From CAYVZZ01 sp964456185 (GTDB taxonomy: Bacteria > Pseudomonadota > Gammaproteobacteria > Pseudomonadales > Alcanivoracaceae), in the NCBI GenBank assembly GCA_964456185.1, contig CAYVZZ010000014.1, positions 1 to 30,285 of the forward strand: a stretch of 30,285 nt of DNA, read 5' to 3'. The translations under genes and the position numbers were made by a program. This document shows positions 15,330 through 22,876 of the stretch, piece after piece. A model generated the notes under the pieces. The model searched no databases. It had not been told where the DNA came from and saw nothing but the letters and a program-made list of their open reading frames with translations. The stretch's first letter is position 1. The number at the start of each line of letters is the position of its first letter.

Positions 15330-16793
15330 ATGTACCAACAAACCCTTAGCGAACTCAAAGCCGGCCTCGAACGCGGCGATTTCAGCGCCCGTGAATTGGC
15401 CGAGCATTTCCTGGCGCGCATCAAGCGCCTGGACCCACAGCTCAACAGTTTTATCACCCTCACCGAAGAGCAAGCCTTGGCGCAGGCCGATGCCGCCGAC
15501 CAGGCACGCCAAGCCGGTAATGCGGGCTTATTAAATGGCCTGCCCATTGCCCACAAGGATATCTTTTGTACCACGGGCGTGCGCTCATCCTGTGGCTCAA
15601 AAATGCTGGATAATTTTGTGTCTCCCTATAACGCCACGGTGGTCGAAAAAATGGCCGCCGAGGGCGCGGTGATGCTGGGCAAGACCAACATGGACGAGTT
15701 CGCCATGGGCTCCTCCAATGAAACCAGCTACTACGGCCCGGTGAAAAATCCTTGGGACACTGGCCGCGTGCCCGGCGGTTCCTCCGGTGGTGCGGCCGCC
15801 TCGGTTGCCGCGCGTTTGGCACCCGCTTCCACTGGCACAGACACCGGCGGCTCCATCCGCCAGCCAGCTTGCCTGAATAATCTCACCGGCTTAAAGCCCA
15901 CCTATGGCCGCGTCTCCCGCTGGGGCATGATTGCTTTTGCCTCCAGCCTCGACCAAGCCGGCCCAATGGCACAAAGCGCCGAAGACTGCGCCCTCATGCT
16001 GCAAGCCATGGCCGGTCATGATGCCAAAGACTCCACCAGCGCCCCGCGCGACGTGGACGATTATCTGACCGACCTCAACAAACCCTTGGACGGCCTCACC
16101 ATTGGCCTGCCGGACGAATTTTTCCCCGAGTCGCTCAATGGTGACATTGCCGCCAACGTGGAAGCGGCAGCCAAACAGCTGGAACAATTGGGCGCCAAGC
16201 TGAAACGCATTAGCCTGCCCAGCGTCAAGCTGTCCATTCCGGCTTACTATGTGATTGCGCCCGCCGAGGCCAGCTCCAACCTCGCCCGCTATGACGGCGT
16301 GCGGTATGGCTATCGCTGCGATAACCCGGCCGATTTGCAAGACATGTATCTGCACAGCCGCTCGGAAGGCTTTGGCGAAGAAGTGCAGCGCCGTATTCTC
16401 ATCGGCACCTATGCGCTCTCGCAGGGCTATTACGATGCCTATTATTTGCAGGCACAAAAAGTGCGCCGCCTGATTCGCGATGAATTGGTGAATTCATTGA
16501 AAGACGTGGATGTCATTCTCGGCCCCACCACGCCGGACTTGGCCTTCCCGCTGGGCGCGAAAACCAGCGACCCGGTGCAGATGTACATGGCCGACCTGTT
16601 TACCATTGCGGCCAATCTGGCAGGCTTACCGGCCTTGTCCTTCCCCACCGGCTTTATCGACGGCCTGCCTTGCGGCACGCAATTGATTGGCAATTATTTC
16701 CGCGAAGGCCAACTGCTCAACGTGGTGCACCAATACCAGCAGGCCACCGACTGGCACCGCCAGCTGCCTGCCTTGGCCAAGGAGGAGAACTGA
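15330..16793 (+). CDS. gatA: Asp/Glu-tRNA amidotransferase subunit A
   Basis: The glutaminase (amidase) subunit, releasing ammonia from Gln and passing it to GatB. At 487 residues it is full length. The amidase-signature Ser-cisSer-Lys triad is visible as Lys76 (Ala-His-Lys-Asp), Ser151 in Pro-Gly-Gly-Ser-Ser-Gly-Gly and nucleophile Ser175 in Thr-Asp-Thr-Gly-Gly-Ser-Ile-Arg-Gln-Pro. ATG 15330 (Met-Tyr-Gln-Gln) is preferred over ATG 15318 because the family begins at this point and a weak GGA lies 7 nt upstream. The gatB start is 2 nt after the stop, and the strong gatB ribosome site lies inside the end of gatA, so translation is tightly linked. Confidence 0.96.
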   Translation: MYQQTLSELKAGLERGDFSARELAEHFLARIKRLDPQLNSFITLTEEQALAQADAADQARQAGNAGLLNGLPIAHKDIFCTTGVRSSCGSKMLDNFVSPYNATVVEKMAAEGAVMLGKTNMDEFAMGSSNETSYYGPVKNPWDTGRVPGGSSGGAAASVAARLAPASTGTDTGGSIRQPACLNNLTGLKPTYGRVSRWGMIAFASSLDQAGPMAQSAEDCALMLQAMAGHDAKDSTSAPRDVDDYLTDLNKPLDGLTIGLPDEFFPESLNGDIAANVEAAAKQLEQLGAKLKRISLPSVKLSIPAYYVIAPAEASSNLARYDGVRYGYRCDNPADLQDMYLHSRSEGFGEEVQRRILIGTYALSQGYYDAYYLQAQKVRRLIRDELVNSLKDVDVILGPTTPDLAFPLGAKTSDPVQMYMADLFTIAANLAGLPALSFPTGFIDGLPCGTQLIGNYFREGQLLNVVHQYQQATDWHRQLPALAKEEN

Positions 16794-16794
16794 T

Positions 16795-18237
16795 ATGTGG
16801 GAAACCGTGATTGGCCTCGAAGTGCACGTGCAACTGGCCACGAAATCGAAATTATTCAGCCCGACTGCCACCGCTTTTGGTGCCGAGCCCAACAGCCAAG
16901 CCAACTTGTTTGATGTGGCACTGCCCGGCACCTTGCCGGTGGTAAACCATGAAGCCGTGCGCATGGGGCTCACCTTCGGCTTGGCGATTGAGGCCGAACT
17001 GGGGCAATACTCCGCCTTTGACCGTAAAAACTATTTCTACCCCGACCTGCCCAAAGGCTACCAAACCACACAAATGGATTACCCCGTGGTCGGCCTGGGG
17101 CATTTGGATATCCAGCTGAAAGACGGCAGCACCAAGCGCATCGGCATTACCCGCGCCCACCTGGAAGAAGACGCCGGCAAAAGCCTGCATGACCATTACC
17201 AAGGCATGACCGGCATCGACCTCAACCGTGCGGGCACGCCGCTGCTGGAAATTGTCTCCGAGCCTGACATGCGCACTGCCGAAGAAGCCGTGGCTTACCT
17301 GCACAAGCTACACTCGCTGGTGCGTTACCTGGGCATTTCCGATGGCGACATGAGCCAAGGCTCCATGCGTTGCGATGTAAACATCTCAGTGCGCAAGCAA
17401 GGCGACAGTGAATTTGGCATCCGCTGCGAGCTGAAAAACATCAACTCTTTCCATTTTGTAGAAAAAGCCATTGCCCACGAAGTGCAACGGCAAATCGACG
17501 TTATCGAAGATGGCGGCCAAGTGGTGCAAGAAACCCGCCTCTACGACAGCGACAAGAACGAAACCCGCAGCATGCGTAGCAAGGAAGAAGCCAACGATTA
17601 CCGCTACTTCCCCTGCCCGGATTTATTGCCGATTCAAATCAGCGATGACGAAGTGGCCGAGCTGCGTGCCAATTTGCCGGAATTGCCCGACGCCAAGCGG
17701 GTGCGCTTCGCCGAGGAGTTTGGCCTCAGCGATTACGACATCAACCAGCTCGTCGCCGAGCGTGAACTGGCCGATTACTTTGAAGCCGTCGCCAAAGAAA
17801 GCGGCGAACCAAAACTGGCTGCCAACTGGGTAATTACCGACCTGCTGGGTTGGCTCAACAAGGCCGATACCAAGCTGGCCGACAGCCCCATCTCACCCAA
17901 GCAACTGGGCACCATCATCGCCCGCATTAAAGATGGCACCCTATCCAGCAAGACCGCCAAGCAGGTGTTTGAGGCGTGCTGTAATGGAGAAGGCGAGCCG
18001 GATGCCATTATCGAGCAGAAAGGTTTGAAGCAGGTGTCCGATAGCGGCGAGCTGGAGAAAATCGTCGATCAGGTGATTGCCGACAATCAACAGCAGGTGG
18101 AGAACTTCCTGGCTGCCGATGAAAAGAAACAAAAGAAAATGTTTGGTTTCTTTGTGGGGCAGGCCATGAAGTTGACCCAAGGCCGCGCCAACCCGCAGGA
18201 AATCAACAAACTTCTCAAACAGAAGCTGCAATCATGA
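16795..18237 (+). CDS. gatB: Asp/Glu-tRNA amidotransferase subunit B
   Basis: The 480-residue subunit that phosphorylates and amidates misacylated Glu-tRNA(Gln) or Asp-tRNA(Asn). The N-terminal Glu-Thr-Val-Ile-Gly-Leu-Glu-Val-His-Val-Gln-Leu, the Lys-Asn-Tyr-Phe-Tyr-Pro-Asp-Leu-Pro-Lys-Gly-Tyr block, and the His-Leu-Glu-Glu-Asp-Ala-Gly-Lys motif are diagnostic. The C-terminal YqeY-like helical tail ends in a Lys-rich segment. ATG 16795 has AAGGAGGAG just upstream. The frame is open further upstream, inside gatA, but that extension is not family-like. The next gene, a crotonase, overlaps it by ATGA. Whether it serves Gln, Asn or both depends on which synthetases the genome encodes. Confidence 0.97.
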   Translation: MWETVIGLEVHVQLATKSKLFSPTATAFGAEPNSQANLFDVALPGTLPVVNHEAVRMGLTFGLAIEAELGQYSAFDRKNYFYPDLPKGYQTTQMDYPVVGLGHLDIQLKDGSTKRIGITRAHLEEDAGKSLHDHYQGMTGIDLNRAGTPLLEIVSEPDMRTAEEAVAYLHKLHSLVRYLGISDGDMSQGSMRCDVNISVRKQGDSEFGIRCELKNINSFHFVEKAIAHEVQRQIDVIEDGGQVVQETRLYDSDKNETRSMRSKEEANDYRYFPCPDLLPIQISDDEVAELRANLPELPDAKRVRFAEEFGLSDYDINQLVAERELADYFEAVAKESGEPKLAANWVITDLLGWLNKADTKLADSPISPKQLGTIIARIKDGTLSSKTAKQVFEACCNGEGEPDAIIEQKGLKQVSDSGELEKIVDQVIADNQQQVENFLAADEKKQKKMFGFFVGQAMKLTQGRANPQEINKLLKQKLQS

Positions 18238-19052
18238 CTGACACGTTAATTAAAGATCGCGTCAAGCTGGTCGTCCGCGACCAGTTGGCCTATGTCACGC
18301 TAGCCCGAGCCGACAAGCGCAACGGGCTGGATTTCGCCATGATGGAAGCACTGGTCGAGGCGGCCAACCAAATCCGCCGTGACCGCAGCTTGCGTGCCGT
18401 TATCCTGCAAGGTGAAGGTAAGGCCTTTTGCGCCGGGCTGGATTTTGGCAAGGTCACCAAAACGCCGGTCAAGCTGCTGCGCGCCTTCACCAAGTATGGC
18501 GTGAAAAAGACCAACCTCTTTCAGGAAATGTGCTGGTGCTGGCGTGAGTTGCCAATTCCGGTCATCGCTTGCGTGCAAGGACAGTGTTTCGGCGGCGGCC
18601 TGCAACTGGCCTTGGCAGCCGATTTCCGTTTTGCGCGTTCTGATAGTGAGTGGTCGGTGATGGAGGCCAAATGGGGGCTGGTGCCCGACATGACGGGCAT
18701 TGCTACCCTGCGCGAGCTGGTGCGCATCGATGTGGCCAAAGAGCTGACCTACACCGGTCGTGTCATCAGCGGCGACACCGCCCTGCAACTCGGGCTGGTA
18801 TCGCACATAGCCGCCGATCCCTTGGCCGGCGCTGAGGCCTTGGCAGACGACATCAAAACCCGCTCTCCCGATTCAGTTAGCGCCGCCAAAGCGCTAATTC
18901 AAAGCAGCTGGCATGCCGATGAGCGAGAGGTGTTGCAGCAAGAGTCGAATAGCCAGTTCAAATTGCTGCGCAGCAAAAATCAGCGCCGTGCCATGCAGGC
19001 CAATTTCAAGAAGACGTCGCCGAGCTATTTGCCCCGCCAACGGGACTATTAA
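18234..19052 (+). CDS. Crotonase / enoyl-CoA hydratase family protein
   Basis: A 272-residue cytoplasmic acyl-CoA enzyme of the crotonase fold. The oxyanion-hole regions are Ala-Phe-Cys-Ala-Gly-Leu-Asp (64-70) and Gln-Cys-Phe-Gly-Gly-Gly-Leu (117-123). Both hydratase glutamates appear conserved: Glu144 in Met-Glu-Ala-Lys-Trp-Gly-Leu-Val-Pro and Glu170 in Ala-Lys-Glu-Leu-Thr-Tyr-Thr-Gly, aligning with Glu144 and Glu164 of rat enoyl-CoA hydratase. A hydratase activity is therefore more likely than an isomerase, but the substrate is unknown. The start overlaps the gatB stop (ATGA), which implies translational coupling although no metabolic link to GatCAB is evident. A 12-nt palindrome covers its stop codon. 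Confidence 0.88.
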   Translation: MTDTLIKDRVKLVVRDQLAYVTLARADKRNGLDFAMMEALVEAANQIRRDRSLRAVILQGEGKAFCAGLDFGKVTKTPVKLLRAFTKYGVKKTNLFQEMCWCWRELPIPVIACVQGQCFGGGLQLALAADFRFARSDSEWSVMEAKWGLVPDMTGIATLRELVRIDVAKELTYTGRVISGDTALQLGLVSHIAADPLAGAEALADDIKTRSPDSVSAAKALIQSSWHADEREVLQQESNSQFKLLRSKNQRRAMQANFKKTSPSYLPRQRDY

Positions 19053-19061
19053 GACGTCTTA
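19050..19061. other. 12-nt perfect palindrome at the crotonase stop
   Basis: TAAGACGTCTTA is self-complementary and includes the TAA stop. It is followed by AT-rich DNA containing a T5 run at 19076-19080. It might act as a weak termination signal, a protein site or nothing. Confidence 0.25.
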
Positions 19062-19113
19062 CTACTTTATACGACTTTTTGGCTAGATCTTTAGTCGGTT
19101 AATTTTACTTAGC

Positions 19114-19127
19114 GTGATGCGTATCAC
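19114..19127. promoter_or_regulatory. CRP/Vfr-like operator upstream of CNB gene
   Basis: GTGATGCGTATCAC has the GTGA-N6-TCAC core of CRP/Vfr sites with perfect arms GTGAT/ATCAC; only the outermost consensus T and A are missing. TAGGAT at 19151-19156 could be a -10 giving initiation near 19162, which puts the operator centre at -41.5, the class II activator position. TATATT at 19132-19137 is an alternative -10, for which the site would instead sit inside the promoter. Confidence 0.55.
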
Positions 19128-19189
19128 CGTATATATTCGGTTTTATTTGCTAGGATTATGGCATTAAAGTCGATATTTCAGGTGCTGCC

Positions 19190-19990
19190 ATGCTGGTATT
19201 AAACGAAACTGACGACCATTTTTCGCGCTTAATTCGCGAATATAAGCAGCAGGCCGAACAGTTATTCTCCAACCTGACTCTGCGCGGCACTCCCGTATCG
19301 CTCAACGCCTGCAATAATGCCTTCGAGTCAGGCTTGGACAACGATGCTATTTATCTGATTAAAGGCGGCATGCTACATTGCCGACACGATGACCGCTCGC
19401 TTTTCACCTGTGATGAAGGCGATGTCATTAATGCCCGCTTGGTTAGTGAAATCGATCAGCTCATCCTCAGTGCAGACGGCCCCGTGCTACTTAAGCGCTA
19501 TGACGCCGAAGAGCTGATGGCGGCAATCAATGGTGATATGGCGCAGCTTTCCTGCTGGAATCGACTACAAGAGATACAGCAGTTACTGCTCACCCGTTTG
19601 CTGGCCGTGCGCACCCAGCCTAGCGTCATCGCCAAACCCGGATTTGCCTATTTCGAGCCAGGTGATGTCATTATTCGCCAAGGCGAAACCGCCTATGATG
19701 TGTTTAGCCTGTTTGATGGCAGTGCCGAGGTGTCGGTTAACGGCGTAAAGGTTGGCGAGGTTACTGAAGGCGAAATTCTGGGTGCCATGGCCGTGCTCAC
19801 CAACTCGCTGCGCTCGGCCACGGTGACGGCGAAGACACGCTGCGGTGTGGTCAAGGTGCCTCGTGAGCAGTTCGACGGTCTCATCCGCACCAAACCGACC
19901 ATGATTCACCGGCTCCTCGTCGAAATGGCCGAGCAAATTCAGCTAATGAATCAACGCGTTGTTGCCAAGCAGCATCAGTCTGCGTCGTGA
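19190..19990 (+). CDS. Cyclic nucleotide-binding-domain protein
   Basis: A 266-residue cytoplasmic protein with a C-terminal CNB domain (about 148-245): Phe-Glu-Pro-Gly-Asp-Val-Ile-Ile-Arg-Gln-Gly-Glu, then Gly-Ser-Ala-Glu-Val, then the phosphate-binding cassette with Arg208 in Leu-Arg-Ser-Ala-Thr-Val. The cassette's usual Gly-Glu is Gly-Ala here (Ala199), so the ribose-contacting Glu is missing and ligand binding is uncertain. Residues 50-110 (Ile-Tyr-Leu-Ile-Lys-Gly-Gly) look like a degenerate first CNB fold. No helix-turn-helix follows, so it is not a CRP itself. AGGTG precedes the ATG by 5 nt. A CRP-like operator lies about 63-76 nt upstream. Its 3' end overlaps the convergent DUF454 gene by 16 nt. 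Confidence 0.86.
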   Translation: MLVLNETDDHFSRLIREYKQQAEQLFSNLTLRGTPVSLNACNNAFESGLDNDAIYLIKGGMLHCRHDDRSLFTCDEGDVINARLVSEIDQLILSADGPVLLKRYDAEELMAAINGDMAQLSCWNRLQEIQQLLLTRLLAVRTQPSVIAKPGFAYFEPGDVIIRQGETAYDVFSLFDGSAEVSVNGVKVGEVTEGEILGAMAVLTNSLRSATVTAKTRCGVVKVPREQFDGLIRTKPTMIHRLLVEMAEQIQLMNQRVVAKQHQSAS

Positions 19991-20418
19991 TCGATGGGCT
20001 TCGAGTTGGGATGGTAGGTGGGCAGATATAGCAGGTAAGCGCTCACTGACAACCCAATCAGCGCCAGCATCAATTGCAACCAGATACGCCCGGATAATGG
20101 CACCCAGATAGCGAACCCCAACGACAGGGTTATCATGCTGATAGCCAATGCTTTGGCGTGTAGAGGGATACCACGTCCCTGCAGATAGTGGCGCAAGTAG
20201 GGGCCAAAATGCGGCTCGGCCAGCAGCCAATCGTAAAGCCGTTGCGAGCTACGCAAAAAACAAGCGGCCGCCAGCAACAAGAAAGGCGTGGTCGGCAAAA
20301 GTGGCACCAGCACACCAATGAGACCCAGCCCAAGGCTCAGCCACCCCAGCACCAACAGACTATAGCGCAGCACAGGATGGCGCTGGCCATTTGGTGGAGA
20401 GTCTGGCTTTTCTAGCAT
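19975..20418 (-). CDS. DUF454 (YbaN-like) membrane protein
   Basis: A 147-residue inner-membrane protein of the YbaN/DUF454 family, with no established function. Typical features are Leu-Gly-x-Ile-Gly-Val-Leu-Val-Pro-Leu-Leu-Pro-Thr-Thr-Pro-Phe-Leu-Leu-Leu-Ala-Ala (about 33-53), then Cys-Phe-x-Arg-Ser-Ser, a short amphipathic region, and two closely spaced hydrophobic segments (about 92-130). AGGAG lies about 8 nt before the ATG. Its 3' end overlaps the convergent CNB-domain gene by 16 nt. The PTPS-like gene lies 27 nt upstream on the same strand, so the two may be one transcript. Confidence 0.86.
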   Translation of the reverse strand: MLEKPDSPPNGQRHPVLRYSLLVLGWLSLGLGLIGVLVPLLPTTPFLLLAAACFLRSSQRLYDWLLAEPHFGPYLRHYLQGRGIPLHAKALAISMITLSLGFAIWVPLSGRIWLQLMLALIGLSVSAYLLYLPTYHPNSKPIDHDAD

Positions 20419-20445
20419 GCGCCCTCTCCTCTGCCGATTGATCGG

Positions 20446-21315
20446 TTAAACGAAGCGCGAGCGACCTGCTTTTGCGATGGCACCTTTACCCACGCCTTCA
20501 AAACTGCGCACATAGAATCGCGACTGGTTGGTTTCAGCGGCCATGGAATCGGCCAAATGTCGGGCGATTAGCTCAACGGTGGTGTCGGTATCAACGAGGT
20601 AGCAATGATCCTCGGGTATCAACAACTCAAATTTTCCTTGAGTCCCTTCGTATTGAAAACGATGATGGGGAATGTCGTCAATAAAGTAGGTGCCTTCCAG
20701 GTCTTCACGACTGCCCAGGTAGATATCTTCCCAGCGGTCTGCCCAGATTTTTTCCCAATAACGGCTGCGCCGGCCATTTTCACGAATCATCACGCGCGAC
20801 CGATGCCCATGGGCAATGCGTTGACAGTTACCGTCATGATGGCGCAGGCCGTGACAATAATGATAATACGGATTGGTGCCGGTGGCTTCTTCGCGCAGGT
20901 TGATCAACACTTCCTTGACGTTAGCCGGCACGATTTGCTCAATTAGTTGAATGAGGTAACGTGTCATGGCGCCTTTGGACACATCAACCGCTGGCAACGA
21001 CAGTACACTGTCTTGCGGGGCGGTCATGCGAATCGTGCCGCTCTGGTAGCGCCATTCCAGCTTCACCTGCCCGTCATCTTCGGCGAGCGTGCCCGCCTCG
21101 TTGTCAGCCGGCAAAACCAAACGATGATCGACCGCAGCATCAATGGTTTGTTTAATGGCACGTTTCACATGCCCGAAGTCAAACACCATGTTGTGATCAT
21201 CAAGATCACCGGATAACTCGACATCCACCAGCCACGACTCGCCCACCATGCCCCGCTTGGTATGCAGGTAAGCAAAATCAAGAACCGTTAAATTATCGAC
21301 AAACAAAGTAGCCAT
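20446..21315 (-). CDS. Tandem 6-pyruvoyl-tetrahydropterin synthase/QueD-like protein
   Basis: A 289-residue protein that appears to contain two PTPS/QueD-type domains. The N-terminal half has the family's Met-Val-Phe-Asp-Phe-Gly-His-Val-Lys and Val-Asp-His-Arg-Leu blocks (43-67), but the zinc ligands are gone: where QueD has His-Gly-His this copy has Val-Gly-Glu. The C-terminal half keeps a zinc-like set, Cys164 and His169-Gly-His171 preceded by His155, His159 and His160, with one extra residue between Cys and the His pair, and ends in an Asp-His-Cys-Tyr-Leu-Val-Asp segment. QueD makes 6-carboxy-tetrahydropterin for queuosine. Whether this fused form does so or acts on another pterin is open. 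It diverges from hinT; the ribosome site is weak. Confidence 0.78.
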   Translation of the reverse strand: MATLFVDNLTVLDFAYLHTKRGMVGESWLVDVELSGDLDDHNMVFDFGHVKRAIKQTIDAAVDHRLVLPADNEAGTLAEDDGQVKLEWRYQSGTIRMTAPQDSVLSLPAVDVSKGAMTRYLIQLIEQIVPANVKEVLINLREEATGTNPYYHYCHGLRHHDGNCQRIAHGHRSRVMIRENGRRSRYWEKIWADRWEDIYLGSREDLEGTYFIDDIPHHRFQYEGTQGKFELLIPEDHCYLVDTDTTVELIARHLADSMAAETNQSRFYVRSFEGVGKGAIAKAGRSRFV

Positions 21316-21428
21316 GCAGATCCATTATTAGGTTGCTGTTGGTTGGGGATTGTATGACACTATCAAGCATTCAGCGAGCACAGCTTGACATGCTGTGACC
21401 AACTTAACAGTCAGAAGAGTAGCCCACC

Positions 21429-21767
21429 ATGTCAGACACCATTTTTGGCAAGATTATACGCCGTGAAATCCCTGCCGACATCGTTTACGAAGATGATGAC
21501 GCCTTAGCGTTTCGTGACGTTAATCCGCAGGCTCCCACCCACATACTGGTTATTCCGAAAAAGCCCATCGCCAAACTCAGTGATGCCGAGGCAAGCGACC
21601 AGGCCCTGCTAGGCCACCTGCTTCTGGTATCCAACAAAATCGCTGAAAAAGAAGGGCTGGACAACTTCCGCCTTGTCGTTAACAACGGCGCTGGCGCTAG
21701 CCAAACGGTCTTCCACCTGCATGTTCACATCTTGGGCGGGCGTGGTTTCAGCTGGCCGCCAGGCTAA
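21429..21767 (+). CDS. hinT: HIT-family purine nucleoside phosphoramidase (HinT)
   Basis: A 112-residue cytoplasmic HIT hydrolase that cleaves nucleoside phosphoramidates and acyl-adenylates. The N-terminal Thr-Ile-Phe-Gly-Lys-Ile-Ile-Arg-Arg-Glu-Ile-Pro-Ala and Tyr-Glu-Asp-Asp segments and the triad motif His96-Leu-His98-Val-His100 are characteristic; His98 should be the nucleophile. The C-terminal Trp-Pro-Pro-Gly is typical of HinT. Upstream ribosome pairing is weak (GAAGAG about 12 nt before the ATG). The stop TAA shares bases with the TAG of convergent proB, giving a 4-nt overlap and no room for a terminator. Confidence 0.95.
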   Translation: MSDTIFGKIIRREIPADIVYEDDDALAFRDVNPQAPTHILVIPKKPIAKLSDAEASDQALLGHLLLVSNKIAEKEGLDNFRLVVNNGAGASQTVFHLHVHILGGRGFSWPPG

Positions 21768-22876
21768 CGAAATACGACCATGTTGTCGTGGTGGATCAAT
21801 TCAGGTTCGTGTACATAACCCAAAATGTCGGCGATGTCTCGGCTTTGGCGACGTAATATTTTACGGGTGTCATCGATGTCATAGTTGACCAGACCACAAG
21901 CCAACCGATTGCCCGCCTTGTCGGTACAGGCCACCACTTCACCGCGAGAAAAGTTGCCAGTGGCGTCCACCACGCCTATGGGCAGCAAACTGGCGTTACC
22001 CGCCTTGATGGCGCTAACCGCGCCATCATCCAGCACCAGTGTGCCGCGCATTTGCAAATGTCCGGCCAGCCATTGTTTGCGAGCGTTTAGGCCGCTGGTG
22101 TCGGCGTTTAGCTGTGTTCCTAATGCCTCTCCCTGATAGAGCGCTTCCAGCACCTTATCTTGTCGCCCTGAGGCAATATGCGTGGTGGTGCCAGAGCGGG
22201 CAGCAAGGCGCGCTGCGCGAACCTTTGTCACCATGCCGCCACGCCCCAAGCCAGACACGGAACCACCTGCCACTTCGAGCAAATGGGGGTCGAAGGCTTT
22301 GGCCTGTTTAATTAGGACGGCATCGGGGTTACTGCGTGGATCAGCTTCGTATAAGCCGTTTTGATCGGTGAGAATCACCAGCCGATCGGCCTCCACCAGG
22401 TTGGCCACCAATGCGGCCAGGGTGTCGTTGTCGCCAAACCGGATTTCGTCGGTAACGACGGTGTCGTTTTCATTAATGATGGGCACCACGCCCAATTGCA
22501 TCAGGGTTTTTAGTGTCGAGCGCGCATTAAGATAACGCCGACGATTGGACAAGTCATCGTGCGTTAACAAAATCTGTGCGGTGCGGATTTGGTGGGCGTC
22601 AAAACGCGATTCCCAGGCGCGCACCAAGCCCATTTGTCCGACGGCAGCGGCGGCTTGTAGATCGTGCAGGGAATCGGGGCGCTGTGACCAACCGAGCCGT
22701 GTCATGCCTTCGGCCACCGAACCGGAAGACACCAACAACAAATCGCAACCCTGCGCACGCAGTTGCTGCATCTGATCGACCCAGCTTTGCATCAGGGCAA
22801 CATCCAGCCCCGCACCATTATTGGTTAGCAACGCACTGCCGATTTTGATCACCCAACGCTGACGCTTAGTGCTCAT
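21764..22876 (-). CDS. proB: Glutamate 5-kinase
   Basis: First step of proline synthesis, phosphorylating Glu with ATP. The 370-residue product has the amino-acid-kinase domain (about 8-260) beginning Trp-Val-Ile-Lys-Ile-Gly-Ser-Ala-Leu-Leu, with Ile-Asn-Glu-Asn-Asp-Thr-Val and Gly-Asn-Asp-Thr-Leu-Ala-Ala-Leu-Val-Ala substrate segments, then a C-terminal PUA domain (about 280-360) with the Val-Asp-Ala-Thr-Gly-Asn-Phe-Ser-Arg-Gly-Glu motif. ATG 22876 has GAGG 6 nt upstream; the frame is open to 22915, but that part lies within the acidic obgE tail. The start overlaps the obgE stop by 11 nt, so the genes are coupled. The stop overlaps convergent hinT. Confidence 0.96.
   Translation of the reverse strand: MSTKRQRWVIKIGSALLTNNGAGLDVALMQSWVDQMQQLRAQGCDLLLVSSGSVAEGMTRLGWSQRPDSLHDLQAAAAVGQMGLVRAWESRFDAHQIRTAQILLTHDDLSNRRRYLNARSTLKTLMQLGVVPIINENDTVVTDEIRFGDNDTLAALVANLVEADRLVILTDQNGLYEADPRSNPDAVLIKQAKAFDPHLLEVAGGSVSGLGRGGMVTKVRAARLAARSGTTTHIASGRQDKVLEALYQGEALGTQLNADTSGLNARKQWLAGHLQMRGTLVLDDGAVSAIKAGNASLLPIGVVDATGNFSRGEVVACTDKAGNRLACGLVNYDIDDTRKILRRQSRDIADILGYVHEPELIHHDNMVVFR

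Noticed and set aside
15891..16457. Antisense open frame (188 codons) opposite gatA
   Set aside because: It is fully contained in a well-conserved gene, with no family resemblance and no promoter or ribosome site.
19114..19127. FNR/Anr box reading of the palindrome
   Set aside because: The FNR consensus TTGAT-N4-ATCAA needs T and A at the ends, where this site has G and C. The GTGA-N6-TCAC core of CRP sites fits better, although FNR-family binding is not excluded.
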